The notes: generated by a model from the letters alone, not told the origin. A stretch of 64,000 bases of DNA from Nemophila menziesii (GCA_029959085.1 JARWIR010000002.1:41040233-41104232), one strand, 5' to 3'; shown: positions 11,102 through 22,198, counted from the first letter of the stretch. Translations and numbers: made by a program.

Positions 11102-11574
11102 AATTTCATAGATGGATTGTGGATATGAGAGAATAATAATATTCACTACCAATAATATAGATCGATTAGCCCTGCCTGGTCGAACGGATATGCACATTCA
11201 GATGTGCCTTCAAGACTTTAACAGTTAATTATATTGGAATTATTCATCAGTCTCTTTTGATGTTGTAGAGACGACCAAGGTAATATTATATACCGTTAGA
11301 TAAAGTAATATTTTTAAAGTTGTCAAAAAATCGTTTTTTTTTTTTTTATATACCACCTTGTTTTAAAGATTATAGTCACTTATATATGTAATATGTTCAA
11401 CAGGTGACTCCTGGTGAGCAATTATTAAGGAATGAAGATATTGATATCCCACTGGAAGGAGTGACAAAATTCTTACATGAAAAGAAAAGAGGAAATGATG
11501 AACGTGAAGTCATTGTCAAAAAAAATAAGAAATGGTCGCCGAAGAGGAGAAAGAAACTGTTTAGAATATAGATT
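11102..11574 (+). pseudogene. BCS1-like AAA-ATPase (AATP1 type) C-terminal fragment, copy A
   Basis: Two exon-like blocks. The first (11102-11279) reads NFIDGLW, then after a frameshift ERIIIFTTN, then LPGRTDMHIQM, then in another frame FKTLTVNYIGI and VVETTK, ending at a GT donor. These are sensor-1, the (R)PGRMDMHI sensor region and the lid of plant BCS1-like AAA-ATPases, which are about 450-550 residues long. The second (11404-11574) follows CAACAG and reads VTPGEQLLRNEDIDI and then GVTKFLHEKK, the typical family C-terminus with a TPAEVAE-like turn. Walker A and B regions are absent. Frameshifts show it is not functional. Confidence 0.8.
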
Positions 11575-12429
11575 GAGTAATTCACAAAGCAATTCTATGG
11601 TGTACTATTATTTTGCAAAGTATTTTTTACTTTATTATTTTACTTCAGAATTTAATTCAGCAAGAGCTGTGTAACTTTTATTGTTTTTGAAAAGTAACTA
11701 TATTTATCCAAAACCAGAGGGAACATATGTTGTAAGAACAAACAATAATTGAACGGATACCTATAATAAGTATTTTTTCTTATCCATTGTCTTCGTTTCT
11801 CATGTATAAAGCTCTTACACCATTTGAATCAGTCTCAGCTCGATCAGACATAATAGAATGCATACAACATCTTTTCCAAGTGGAAAAGGGCAGACAAGGA
11901 GGTGTTGGCTTTGAAAGTTACACCATGACCTCCACCATTACTCAACAACTTGTTCCTTTATTACGCGATTCTCCTATTAACATTTAATATTTTTTTAATC
12001 TCCTTACACCTCCTGTGAATAATGTAGGAACTTGTATAAGGGCCAACTTACACAATTTCCTACATTAGCTATTCATAGATTCCTTTATTAGGTTGTCTTT
12101 GATGTATTACTTAATAATAAAGCTTCAAAGGAACCTACCTTAGTTTTTGTTCAACTTTTAAATTATGTAATAGAGAATCTCAAATCATGTATGTCAGATT
12201 TAGGAAATTATTCTGAATTTAATGTAAGTATATTACTTAAGGCTATTTTTATTCACCATTCTATGATGAGTAATTAATATAGTTGTGGAGCATACCCGGT
12301 GACAATAAATGAGTAATTCAATATAACTTACAGATAATTTACAAAAGCTACTTGTGCTAAGAATAGAAGTGACCTTGTTTACATAATGCAACAAAATATT
12401 ATGGTAATCTAGAATAAACATCTTCTTCA

Positions 12430-12660
12430 TGAGTGATGAATCATCCTCTTATTGCTTGTTCGAGTGTCTCCATGGTAATTGTCAATTCCAGTGGTCCTAC
12501 ACTTTCACGATCAAGTTTAATTTTCAATAGAAATTTCATAACCAAACAATTCTATTTTTATTTGCCACATTATATTGACTTAGAGATGGCCGATGATAAG
12601 AATTTCAAGCATTATACTCTCACTAGCAGAAACAAAATCTTATCTCATAGTAACCATAAT
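12430..12660 (-). pseudogene. Unassigned antisense block in the T1 tail, copy A
   Basis: Homologous to the 66-codon minus-strand frame at 58993-59193 in copy E; here a reading frame carries DRESVGPLELTIT and METLEQAIRG but is interrupted. The conserved peptide suggests an old exon. No family recognised. Confidence 0.35.
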
Positions 12661-12984
12661 TAGGATTATTGGAGTAGCTGCTCCATCATTCGTTTGAGAT
12701 ATATATTTCGGACCAACATTTTCTAAAAACATCAATTGTAAAAACCACTTATTTCATATCATACCCATAATAATGGGTTTGGACCGGGGATGGAACTAAT
12801 ACTAATGGAGGAGCTAGAGTAACAATCGCCCATAGAGAAAAGAGTGGTTGATGTTTGAGGTATTGGAGACTAATTTTATCGTTAATAAGAAACATGTGGC
12901 TAGGGTCTTCTTCAAATGGGTCACAACAAATAATAAAGTATCCTAAACAATTAAAAAATAAATAAAGAAATAAAAATAAGTGGC

Positions 12985-13330
12985 AAAAAGCATGGACCAA
13001 AGAGTGACTGAGTAGCGGGTCGCTAAGTAAAGAGTCACTGAGTTGCGAGTTGCTAAGTAACAAGTCACTAAGTATCAACACTATTCACGTCTAGCCAACA
13101 CACACTGCCAACACTAGCATCAGGGAGTATTTCCTCATTGATTTTACTGGATATCAATAATATTCATCTCTGATCACCACCGACATTGCCACAGAGCATA
13201 CTTAGTGATTCAACGAGTACGGAAAAGTCAATGAAATTCTTTAAGTATAGTCAGCAATTAACTTAGTATGCAAAGTAAATCACTGAGTATGCTTAGTGAA
13301 TTCTCAAAGTATTACCTAAAATACGGTGTA
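12985..13330. repeat. ACTNAGTA subterminal-like repeat array, copy A
   Basis: Many short direct and inverted words: GTCACTGAGTA, CACTAAGTATCAAC, CACTGAGTATGCTTAGTGA, about every 15-25 bases. Such clusters are typical of subterminal regions of CACTA or hAT DNA transposons, but no terminal inverted repeat or target duplication was identified. Leucine/serine-rich frames on the minus strand are by-products. Confidence 0.6.
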
Positions 13331-13494
13331 TTAACACAAAAATAAAGTAGAAAATTGTACAAATTTTATTTTTATTATATAAAAGAATAATATTACAGAA
13401 GTTACATTCCTTAAAAAAATATAAAATTCCAATAATACAAAAAAAATAATAATCTCACATGCCATGAACAAACACAAAAGTTCGTTGAGCTTAG

Positions 13495-14085
13495 TGATGT
13501 CTCCCTATTTGTCATGAAATAATCCTACTTGGAGACATCATTTTAGGTGTATTTATTAGAGTATAGTTAGATTTTCTCATGATTTAGTATATTTTCCTAT
13601 TTTGTGTCTTGAATTAATTATTTATTATTTTTAGAGCATATTGGCTTTAATTGTTTATTTAGTGTGAAGATTTAAAGATATATCGTAATTGATTAGAATC
13701 CAAGTCGAAGTCTAAGAGCTAATTATCTACCTTATTAACTAGATTTGATAGAAGGAATTAGAAGGATTAGTGCATACTAGCAAAACCTAAGCTATACTTC
13801 TCACCTCATATTGTTCGTATTTATTTAATTGTCTTTTATTTTCCTTAGTTTAATTTAATATCTCGAATTATTCTCTCTTTTATTTTTCTGTCTTTTAATT
13901 AATTACTTTCTACTCGTTATTATGCTCATTCATTTAACACACTAAGTCCCCGAAAACGAATTCAACTTATCATTAGAACTTGCATACGTCATGTAATACT
14001 TGTAGTACCGTGCTTGTCTAGGGTGAAAGTGCATTGTTTTCTGGCTTATATTTATCTTATTTTTCTAACACCCTAGGCGACACCA
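13495..14085 (+). repeat. 5' LTR of element 1
   Basis: Starts TGATGTCTCC and ends CACCA, 591 bp. The first 46 bases form a hairpin: TGATGTCTCC at 13495-13504 pairs with GGAGACATCA at 13531-13540. Confidence 0.8.
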
Positions 14086-14091
14086 AGTTTT

Positions 14092-14110
14092 TGGCGCCGC
14101 TCCCGGGGAC
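14092..14110 (+). promoter_or_regulatory. Primer-binding site of element 1
   Basis: TGGCGCCGCTCCCGGGGAC lies six bases after the LTR. It resembles the complement of the 3' end of plant tRNA-Asp (TGGCGCCGTTGCCGGGGA) with two changes. Confidence 0.75.
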
Positions 14111-14209
14111 TTGTGTCTCGTTAGCGTGTGGGCTATCTATTTCGAGTAGTAGTTTTTAATTAAATTTTATTTTTCAGTATTTAGTTTTTATTTTTCCAGA
14201 TTTACGCTT

Positions 14210-15586
14210 GTGGTTTGCTTTAGTCTTTTTCAGGGTCTAACCGTGATTAATTCTTGGCCTCCGTTACCGGAGCCTGAGAGGAGCTTCAGAGGTTACAACA
14301 AACGTCTTCGCGAGGAAAGAGCCTTAAGAAGAGCTATGGCAGGCGTACGAGATCAGTTAAATCGACCACTTGTCCCACCAGGAGGACAACCACTTGTCCC
14401 ACCAGGAGGGCAACCACCATTACAACCACAAGGAAGAGGTAACAGGAACTACAATGTCAATCAAAACCGAGTTGAACAAGACCTTCCTGGCTTGAGGGTG
14501 TCGTTTCATGTTCAACCAATAGGTTACTGTCCCCCTGAGATCCAAAATATTAAATTTAGACCCGATCCGGGTATGCTGAGTCAGTTTCAAATTTTGGACT
14601 CTACAGTGGTACAGCAGTACAAGATCCGGTAAGAGCGATTCAGAAGTTTATGCAGATTTGTGATGCTTATGTTACTCCAAGAATTACACGCGAGCAACTG
14701 TATTGTCATATGTTTTCGTTCTTTCTGACTACTAGAGCTGGTGAGTGGCTAGATAGGCAACCACCAGGGACAATTAATTCATGGATAGAACTTCAAGCCG
14801 CTTTCTTTAACCGTTTTTATCCAATGAATTTGAGACTCAAAGACCAAAGCGAGCTTGCAAAGTTTTTTCAAGAAGATGGAGAAGAAGTAGGAGAAGCATG
14901 GACAAGGTTTCAACAGAAGTTAGCTAGATGTCCGCTCCATGGTTATACCCCTCTCTACAGTTAGCTATATTCTATGAAGGTATCAACAGATAAAGTAGAT
15001 TGAAGGTGGATAATATTGGGAAAGGGAATTTCGTGTCCATGGACCCTGCTGAAGCTACCGAGGATTTAGAAAATTGCATTCAACAAGAAAGGAGTTGGCC
15101 GCCTTCGCGAGCTGTTGTTACAAAAACGCGAGGTACGCTTCGATTAGACGCGGAAACTGCAAACTCAGCTCAACTATCCGCATTAGAGAATCAAATCAAA
15201 GAACTTAAGCTTGAGATGCATAGAAACTTAGCCGAAGCAAATGTAGTGCAAGAAGCACAAGGTTGTCCGTATTGTGGGCAATGAATCATACTTGGGAAGA
15301 CTGCGAAGGAAATCTACAATCTGTTTACTTCATATCCAACCGACGTTATCAATTTGGTAATATGAATCATCCGGGTATGCAGTATTCAAATCCACATGGG
15401 GCCGCTAATCCTGGTCATTATCAACCACGTCCACAGAATAACTCATTCCAACCAAGAGGACAGTATCAAAATCAATATCAGAATAGACCTGCTCCCCCAC
15501 AACAACTTGTTCAAGATGCCTATACTGATTCGTTAGCTCAGAAAGCTTTACCACAGTATCCTCAAGAGGGACCTGTGGATAATTAA
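14210..15586 (+). pseudogene. gag of element 1, frameshifted
   Basis: Capsid-precursor gene in at least four frame pieces: 14210-14632, 14650-14964, 15000-15284 and 15263-15586. The first has a doubled PLVPPGGQ octapeptide from a 24-bp tandem repeat (14366-14413) and PEIQNIKFRPDPG. The second carries the retrotransposon gag core: GEWLDRQPPGTI, FFNRFYPMN, GEEVGEAWTRFQ, and ARCPLHGYTP. The third is a helical, charged region (FVSMDPAEA). A CCHC zinc knuckle is split by a frameshift: CPYCG ends one frame near 15283 and NHTWEDC opens the next. The fourth is Gln/Asn/Pro-rich. The breaks make it non-functional. Confidence 0.85.
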
Positions 15587-15841
15587 TAATTAACAAACTT
15601 TATGGATCTTATGACCACTAATATGCATTCCCAGAGTGGGAAGTTACAAGAACAAGAAGCTTCAAATTCATGTTGTAGGTACTCAAGTAGAACAGAAGAT
15701 CAAAGTTCTGACAAGCATTATGGAACAAAAAGAATTGAAGGCTATCGAAGGAGGTGATGACAATGTTGGGTTCGAAGCTTGTAAGGCTATCTGCCTTGAT
15801 ATTGAAGAAAAGAAGAAGTACCACATGCTGCCGTTAGTGCC

Positions 15842-16312
15842 GTGGAGGCTCCGAGTACCGAAGAAGAATCAACCAAGTCTAGCCCCGTGGACTCTAACTG
15901 TTCTGAGAGTGATGTGGAGGAAAATTCAGAAAAATCCGAATTTATACAGCTTTTGAAAGATATGCACGAAGAGATTAGATCGGTTATGGATTTTCAAGTT
16001 GAGCTGGCTAAAGAGAAAGAGGAAGAAGCTTCAAAGGAGGAACCAAGAGTTGAAGTTGAAGTTGCACCTGCTGTGCAAGAAGAGAAAGAAGAAGAGAAGG
16101 TGGAATCGCCACTAGTTGTTCAAACAGTGTCCTCAACTATTCCTAATACAAATCCAAAGGATGACACTGAACTCAAGACATTTGTAGAGGCGTACACTCC
16201 TGAAAATATCAACGCCCAAATGCTTGAGATCGTAAAGAAAGGGCTTACACCGCAACAAGTTTTTACGCAAGTTATTCCTGAGAAAGAAGCCAATGTAGAA
16301 TCCAAAAAATAA
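15842..16312 (+). pseudogene. Gag C-terminal/linker region of element 1
   Basis: An open stretch rich in Glu, Lys, Val and Ser between gag and protease, with a coiled-coil-like middle (FIQLLKDMHEEI). Comparable in place to 27372-27947 of element 2. Typical low-complexity linker of this retrotransposon group; no enzymatic motif. Confidence 0.6.
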
Positions 16313-16347
16313 AACGTTAGAGTCTCAAGAAAAGTGAAAGAGAGTTA

Positions 16348-16590
16348 CCATTGAAGCTCAAAGACCCGGGAAGTTTTAACCTTCCTATTCAAATAAATGG
16401 TATGGTCAAGGTGAAATCTATGTACGATGCGGGTTCAGGTGTGAATCTTATGCCTAAGTCCGTGTTCGAGAGACTTGGACTTCAGAGATCAAAGAAAGCT
16501 ACAGTGAAGTTGCAGTTAACTGACAACTCAGTTACTAAGACATGGGGAACAGTGGAGGACGTCCTAGTCCGAGCAGGTGCTATATATATA
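16348..16590 (+). pseudogene. Truncated aspartic protease of element 1
   Basis: Reads LKLKDPGSFNLPIQI, then the active-site region MYDAGSGVNLMPKSVF, then LQLTDNSV and WGTVEDVLV. D-A-G-S is the single catalytic motif of a retroviral-type pepsin half-domain that works as a dimer. It breaks off where element 2 continues with the second half and the ILGRPFLAT motif, and runs into unrelated AT-rich sequence near 16585. Confidence 0.8.
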
Positions 16591-16730
16591 TTTAGAGCGA
16601 CAAAATAAGAAAAATTTACCATACACTCTGGAAATAAATATTTTGTTAATGACCCATCATCCTTATTTCAAACGTTGTGTGCCATTTGTATTATCGACGA
16701 AAAGATGAACACTAATGCCGAACAATTAGA
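16591..16730. other. Unmatched spacer after element 1
   Basis: About 140 bases that match neither the retrotransposon nor any T1/T2 copy in the window. Filler at a recombination or repair junction, or a piece of element 1 not represented elsewhere. Confidence 0.4.
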
Positions 16731-17620
16731 TTGGACCAATGTTTTCTAAAAACTGCAACAGTAAAAACTCACATATTTTATATCATACCAATAAGAATGG
16801 ATTTGGACTCGGGATGGAACTAAGACTTATGGAGGTGTTAGAGTAACAATCTCCCATAGAGAAAAGAGTGGTTGATGTATGAGGTATTTGAGACCAATTT
16901 TATCGTTAATAAGGAACATGTGGCTAGGGTCTTCTTCAAATAGGTCACAAAAAAATACTAAAGTATCCTAAACAATTAAAAATACATAAAGAAATAAAAA
17001 TAAGTGGCAAAAAGCATGGACCACAGAGTGACTGAGTAGCGGGTAGCTAAGTAAAGAGTCACTGAGTATCGAGTTGCTAAGTAACAAGTCACTAAGTATC
17101 AACACTATTCATCTCTAGCCTACACAAACTGGCAACACCGGCATCAGGGAGTATTTATCATCGATTTTATTGAATATAATTAATATTCATCTCCGATCAC
17201 CACCGACATCGCTACAGACCATACTTAGTGATTCAATGAGTACGAAGAAGTCACTGAGTATACTCAATAATTCTTTGAGTATAGTCAACAATTCACTTAG
17301 TATGCGAAGTAAATCACTCAGTATGCTTAGTGAATTCTCAAAGTATTACCTAAAATACGACGTATTAACACAAAAATAAAGTAGAAAATTGTACAAAATT
17401 TATTTTTATTATATAAAAGAATATTATAACCCTTAATAAAAAAATCCAAACTAAATATTACAGAAGTTACATTCCTTAAAAAGATATAAAATTCCAATAA
17501 TACAAAAAAAAAAAACAATCTCACCTGCCATGAACAAGCACAAAAGTTCGTTGAGCTTAGCTTGGACCTTCGAAATTTGGCCTCAGCTGCCCTGGAAGTA
17601 GAACAAAAGCTTCAAAAAAA
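16731..17620. repeat. Second copy of the T1-A tail
   Basis: From GGACCAATGTTTTCTAAAAA on, this repeats 12712-13494 (including the ACTNAGTA array, here 17020-17350) and then continues into CTTGGACCTTCGAAATTTGG, the normal end of T1 also seen at 38610 and 60045. It retains a short AATCCAAACTAAATA-containing stretch that the first tail lacks, so it resembles copies C and E more closely there. Confidence 0.85.
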
Positions 17621-18733
17621 CTCTGATTTGCTAGTCAAATTTAGATCTACAAGGATCTAGAACCATTTTTGTGATGTTGTAAGGCTGAGAACTACGATTT
17701 TCCATGGCTGGATCCTTGTTACATAATCACAACTCCATTAAATCCATGACAAGAATAAACATAGTCGTCGGAGGGTATGACCCATCTTGTAGCCACTATG
17801 AAACACCATTTCCGATGGTTGGAGTAGGGGTGGAAAGAGGTTAGAGAGTATAGAGAGTGATTTAAGATATGTAGGTGGAAAATATGATATATGTGTATTT
17901 ATTGTGTGATTTTGTATGTATAGTGAGTAAAAAATATTTGAACGTCAAATGTGTAGTAGGAAATAATGTTATATTGTTAAATATTATAATTGACCTTTAA
18001 TAAGAAGATTAGGTTGAATGAGGGTGCTTCGATCTTGAGGGGAGAGGTTTCAAGACCCCTTGGGTAAAAATATCTAGAGAATTAAAATTCTATCAAAACC
18101 CGATACGAGTTGATGAAATTCTATAATTATACCATGTACAAACCCTTCACCCACGACCCAAATCTTACAAATCTAGACATCACTATTCTAGATTGCAACC
18201 CACACTGACCAATATAATCACAAATTAAAATACAAATTAAATAATGATTATAGCTAGGTCGATATTCAAATGAGAAAGCACTTATTATCATTTCTTCTAA
18301 ATTTAGGCCAATACTATTTTGCCGCCTATAATTTTTCCGAATCGTCAACTTACCCCCTACTTTGTATAAAGTGTAAATTTACCCCTTTCAAAACGTGTTT
18401 GGTTACCCTTTGTGAACGGATTTCGTCTATTATCTCAGTTAAGTAACCATGCACGACACATATGCGGTTATTTAATTTTTTTTATTATAAACATTTTAAA
18501 TCATTAAAAAAATTAAACTTTTATTTTATTGAAAAAAGATTGAAATCGTCTTCTTCACACTCATATTAGAAAAAAACAAAAAATAAATCTCTTCAACTGC
18601 CGCCACCACCTCGAGCCAAGCTTGTCCAATGAGTAAACTGGTGCCCATGATGTTAACCACTGACTATCGGAATTGACCAACGTTGACTATTGAAGTTGAT
18701 TGACAAGAAACCGTGGTGGTAATAATATAAATA

Positions 18734-18983
18734 CTCCCTCCGTCCAAAATATAATGTCCACTTAGCTTTTCACACAGATTAAGAAAACTAATAATTACAT
18801 ACACTTTACAAAATTACCCCTCATAAAGTGTCGTAATATTTTAAATATATACTGAAAGTATAAATTTTAATTTTTTAATAAGGGTAATGATGGAAAAAGT
18901 TGAAAAATATGTCTTGATATTCTAAAATGTACAATATTTTTGGGACACCATATTTAGTAAGTTGTCATTAGGACTGATAGAAT
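18734..18983. mobile_element. Stowaway-like MITE remnant, copy B
   Basis: Best-preserved left terminus of the set, CTCCCTCCGTCC after TA(A)A; the right end has decayed to GGACTGATAGAATA. Non-coding. Confidence 0.65.
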
Positions 18984-19085
18984 AATTGTTTTGTTTTATT
19001 ATTTGTTATATAAAGATATTTCAATTAAAAGAATTTAAAATCAAAAAAAAATTATATGCTTAGCCTGGTTCTAGAATATGTTGTA

Positions 19086-19350
19086 CGGAAGGAGAAGCGC
19101 AAGCAATCATATACATGATGAGACATGAACCACAAGAGGAGATAACCATCTTTTCTGACAACCTTGAAATAATTCAAGGTATCAAAAAGGTGATGGCATT
19201 CAAATGGAGGCTCAGACCATGGATCACGCAGATCAAGATGCTCTGGTTTGTTTCGAACATATGTTGCGACAGTTTACTGGTCGAGCAGACATTCTAGCAA
19301 AAAAAGTTAGGCACAGGGCATCGAGGGAACAAGAGTCATGATAAATGTGA
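19086..19350 (+). pseudogene. RNase H-like domain fragment, copy B
   Basis: GEAQAIIYM then EEITIFSDNLEIIQGIKK and WRLRPWITQIK in one open frame (from 19115, 60 codons), but a deletion removes the middle (between QIK and the LVCFKHI region), so the remaining GRADILA motif is in another frame. Same domain fragment as at 7495-7795, with the SD aspartate retained. Confidence 0.65.
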
Positions 19351-19794
19351 TATGTCAATTTTCCAGACTAGGAATAGATTAATTTTCTATGTAATTATCT
19401 AAAATTTCTTAGACGTATAAAAAAATTATGTTGGACCTAGAATTATTCCAATAAAAAATCAGGTTATTGTTCCATAGATGGAGGAGGCCTTGTCCAAACA
19501 AAAGTGGGTTGAGGAGATTTACCCAGTAAAAAAGAAAAAATAAAGCTAAATATTTTATTAATATATAAAATGAACTTAGTCAACTATTCAATTTATTGAC
19601 CTAACTTAAACAATTAATTCACTTACTTTACATCTACGGATCACTCAGACGCAAAATCGTCAAGCCTCCGCCTCTATCAGCTAATGAGTCATGACCCACA
19701 TACACCGCCGCACTCTCTGTCCCTCCTTATAGGTAATTCTAATTAATAAATAGAATATTTTAGGTAATTCTAAATAATAAATCAAATCGTTTTG

Positions 19795-19995
19795 CAAATA
19801 TGGATTATTTTGCCTAATATAGGGACCTATATTGTAATTATTTTAAAATAATTTTGTTATTTTGCATATTATAGGGACTTATTATGTAATTAGTTTAAAA
19901 TATAGGTTATTTTGCATGTATAGGGACCTATAATCCCAAAACATAGGGACCTATGATGAAATTTTGTAAAATATAGGGATTTGTATGGTAATAAA
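19795..19995. repeat. TATAGGGACCTAT motif array, copy B
   Basis: Five recognisable units of TATAGGGAC(C/T)TAT separated by TTTTGCAT words, as in the other modules. Confidence 0.75.
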
Positions 19996-20509
19996 CTCAC
20001 ACTGCCCCTGACCTTGGTATCCCAACAAAAACTCCCTACTCAGCCCATGTAAGTGACTAATAGTTCTTTTAATTGACTTAAGTTAAGAATAATTATTCAG
20101 TATCATCTTCCACTATCTTTCAACCATTCACAGAATAAGGTGAGCTTTCTCCGTAGTGTGTTATACTATTGTGCACATGTGTCATAATTGCATAATATCA
20201 CCATATTAAATAGAAATATAAGCGTCTTTGAGTATAAAATCACGATTAATACTAATTGGTCATTAATTTTACATATTTACTAAATTAGAAAAAAAATGTT
20301 AACATAGATTTGATGCTTTCCATATGCACATGCCTATCTACAAAATAGTGACTTATTGCCATGTCAAGAATAAGGTCAATGACCATGTCATTTTAGTTTC
20401 ACATCAACAATAAGTATGATGGTAAGATTTACTAAGTTTAGCAATCCCCCTTATATATTTCCGTGGTCTGTTTCGGGTTGAGATTCAATTATTCTGATAC
20501 TTTAATCTA

Positions 20510-20700
20510 CATGATCACAATCCCTTGGAACTTGATGATGTTCGGTATTCAGTTGTGAACAAAGGAGAGAAGCAGAGCAAGAAGAAATCACTTTCTCTGG
20601 AGATATTATCACCTACTACCTTGAAAGGGCTTCTTCTATTAATTCTATAATCATTGAAATTTCTGACGTAAATTACACTCATATTAGTTTTTAAATATCT
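20510..20700 (+). pseudogene. Unassigned exon-like block in T2, copy B
   Basis: In copy F (63040-63210) the same block reads DDVRYSVVNKGEK, then GEITFSGDIITYYLERA and PSLKSIIIEIPE, bounded by a GTAAAT donor-like site. The wording YLERAPSLKSIIIEI recalls the end of the FBD domain of plant F-box/LRR proteins, but this is only a resemblance. Copy B has an indel that splits the frames; copy D has lost the block by a deletion of about 0.4 kb. Confidence 0.35.
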
Positions 20701-21411
20701 ACGCAACCTTATACAAACTAAAAAATTAGATTAAATTTTTCACATATATGTATATTTTTCAGGCATCCGGATTAGAATAGCGTAAATAGACATTAATGCG
20801 GGATCTCCTCTCCATCCGGAATAATGAAGAAAGAACAAAGGACTTGACTGGGTTGCTAAAAAGTGTTTTGGCTGTAGACTGGAGATTTTCTCCTTGTAAT
20901 AAGCTATAGCTTACCTTATTAACTTCAGATTTATTATACTACTATGGTATCTGAGACTTTGTTTTTGTTGTATATTTCCCAATTTGGGATCGGATAATTC
21001 TAATCATGTCTATATTGACATTTACTACTTTTTATTTCTATGAATGTAAAATTAATTGGTTTATAATGTGTAATCAGTGAAAGGCCACATACTATAGCTA
21101 CCGCATTTATCTCCAAAGTAGATCCTGTCATAAAGCTATTAGGATGGGACAAGTATAAAATAGTAAATATTTGAGTATCTTGAGTACTTGTGTGCCTTCA
21201 TCGTGTGGGTAATGGTTGTAATAATAAGGTATATTAGTGAGATATCTGTATTAAGGGATGTACTTTTGCTATATATGTACTCATGGTTACTAGAAAAAAG
21301 TAATCCGTGTTAATATATAGTGAGTAATAGTTGGTATTGGCCTTCTAAAATGCATTTTGTTAGTGATTTGTTTGAATATTACCCTAAAAAGATTGACCTT
21401 AATCACATGTT

Positions 21412-21782
21412 CCTTCAAGAATTTAGCAGCTAATTATCTTGGAATCTTATAACTCTCTCTTTGATGTTGTCGACAATCTTGGAGAGAGTGATGAGTAATA
21501 TTTTTAAAGGTGTCACAAAATTTGATGACTTGATACACTCTTGTTTGTTTTTTTCTTTTTTCATGTACCACCTCGTTGTAAATATTATATATTTAATTTG
21601 TTCAACAAGTGACTCCTGGTGAGCAATTATTAAGGAATGAAGATATTGATATCGCACTTGAAGGAGTGACCAAAATCTTACATGAAAAGAGAGAAAATGA
21701 GGCAGATGAAGCCAAAAAGTCAAAAGAAGAACAAGAAATTGTCGCCGAAGAGGAGAAACAAACTGTTCAGAATATAGATTGA
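21412..21782 (+). pseudogene. BCS1-like AAA-ATPase C-terminal fragment, copy B
   Basis: Block one (about 21412-21493) reads FKNLAANYLGI and, in another frame, SLFDVVDNLGES before GTAATA. Block two (21609-21782) is completely open for 57 codons to TGA: it begins VTPGEQLLRNEDIDIALEG, continues with VTKILHEKRENEAD, and ends EEEKQTVQNID. This is the best-preserved AAA-ATPase C-terminal exon in the window. However its splice acceptor, CAACAG in the other copies, is CAACAA here. Upstream catalytic exons are absent. Confidence 0.75.
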
Positions 21783-22198
21783 GTAATTCACAAATAAATT
21801 ATATGGTGTACTATTATTTTGCTAAGAATTTGTTGCTTTATTATTTTACTTCAGATTTAAATTTAGCAACAGTTGCGTAACTTTTATTGTTTTTGAAAAG
21901 TAACTATAATTATCCAACACCATAGGCAACATATGTTCTTATCCATTGCGTGATAGAGATTTTACGCCATTGAGAATCATCCGCAGCTCCATCAGACATA
22001 ATAAAACTTATATGCCAGCAAAAAATCTCAGCTCCTGCATTAACATCTTTTCCAAAATGGAAAAGGGCAGACAAGGTGTAGGCTTTGAAAGTTACACCAT
22101 GACCTCCATTACTCAGCAACTTGTTTCTTTATTATCCTATTAACATTTAATGTTTTTTTAATTTCCGTACACCTTCTTTGAATTATATAGGAACTTAT

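Larger units (their letters stand above)
5950..13494. repeat. T1 module, copy A
   Basis: Starts at CTCTGATCTTCTAGTGAAAG, the same left border seen at 17621, 22199, 38670, 52408 and 60102. Order: leader (5950-7138) with no convincing gene, Stowaway-like MITE, RNase H fragment, GGTACATACC palindromes, 24-bp repeats, GC-richer block (8840-9180), purine tract near 9430-9478, TATAGGGACC array, ZF-HD/AAA chimera, AAA-ATPase C-terminus, an unassigned antisense block and the ACTNAGTA array. Closest relatives are 22199-38669 (copy C) and 52408-60101 (copy E). It is interrupted at 13495 by a Ty3 element. The stretch 11575-12430 is AT-rich, apparently 3' flank of the AAA fragment, with nothing else recognised. 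Confidence 0.9.
13495..16590 (+). mobile_element. Truncated Ty3-type LTR retrotransposon (element 1)
   Basis: 5' LTR, primer site, broken gag and the start of the protease follow in order. The element stops at about 16590 inside the protease domain, so reverse transcriptase, RNase H, integrase and the 3' LTR are missing. It sits after GAGCTTAG in the T1 tail, the same junction that reads on uninterrupted as GAGCTTAGCTTGG at 17550. Its gag is related to, but clearly different from, that of element 2. PBS type and gag wording fit the Athila/Tat side of plant Ty3 elements (inference). Confidence 0.85.
17621..22198. repeat. T2 module, copy B
   Basis: Same left border and order as T1 (leader, MITE, RNase H fragment, TATAGGGACC array, AAA tail) but without the 24-bp repeat, GC block, ZF-HD exon or ACTNAGTA array. 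Closest relatives are 38670-45620 (D) and 60102-64000 (F). It is cut at 22198, where copy D continues with GTATAAAATCCAACC; here it joins the T1-C leader. Leader 17621-18733 and the stretches 19351-19790 and 20000-20500 are AT-rich with nothing recognised. Confidence 0.9.

Noticed and set aside
12749..13081. 110-codon minus-strand frame rich in Leu-Ser-Asp repeats
   Set aside because: The repetitive part is the ACTNAGTA array; equivalent frames in the other copies differ in length and end, and no domain is seen.
5950..22198. T1/T2 unit as a Helitron
   Set aside because: Fragment capture would fit, but no 5' TC end, 3' hairpin with CTRR end or A/T insertion border could be identified by eye. 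Left open, not claimed.
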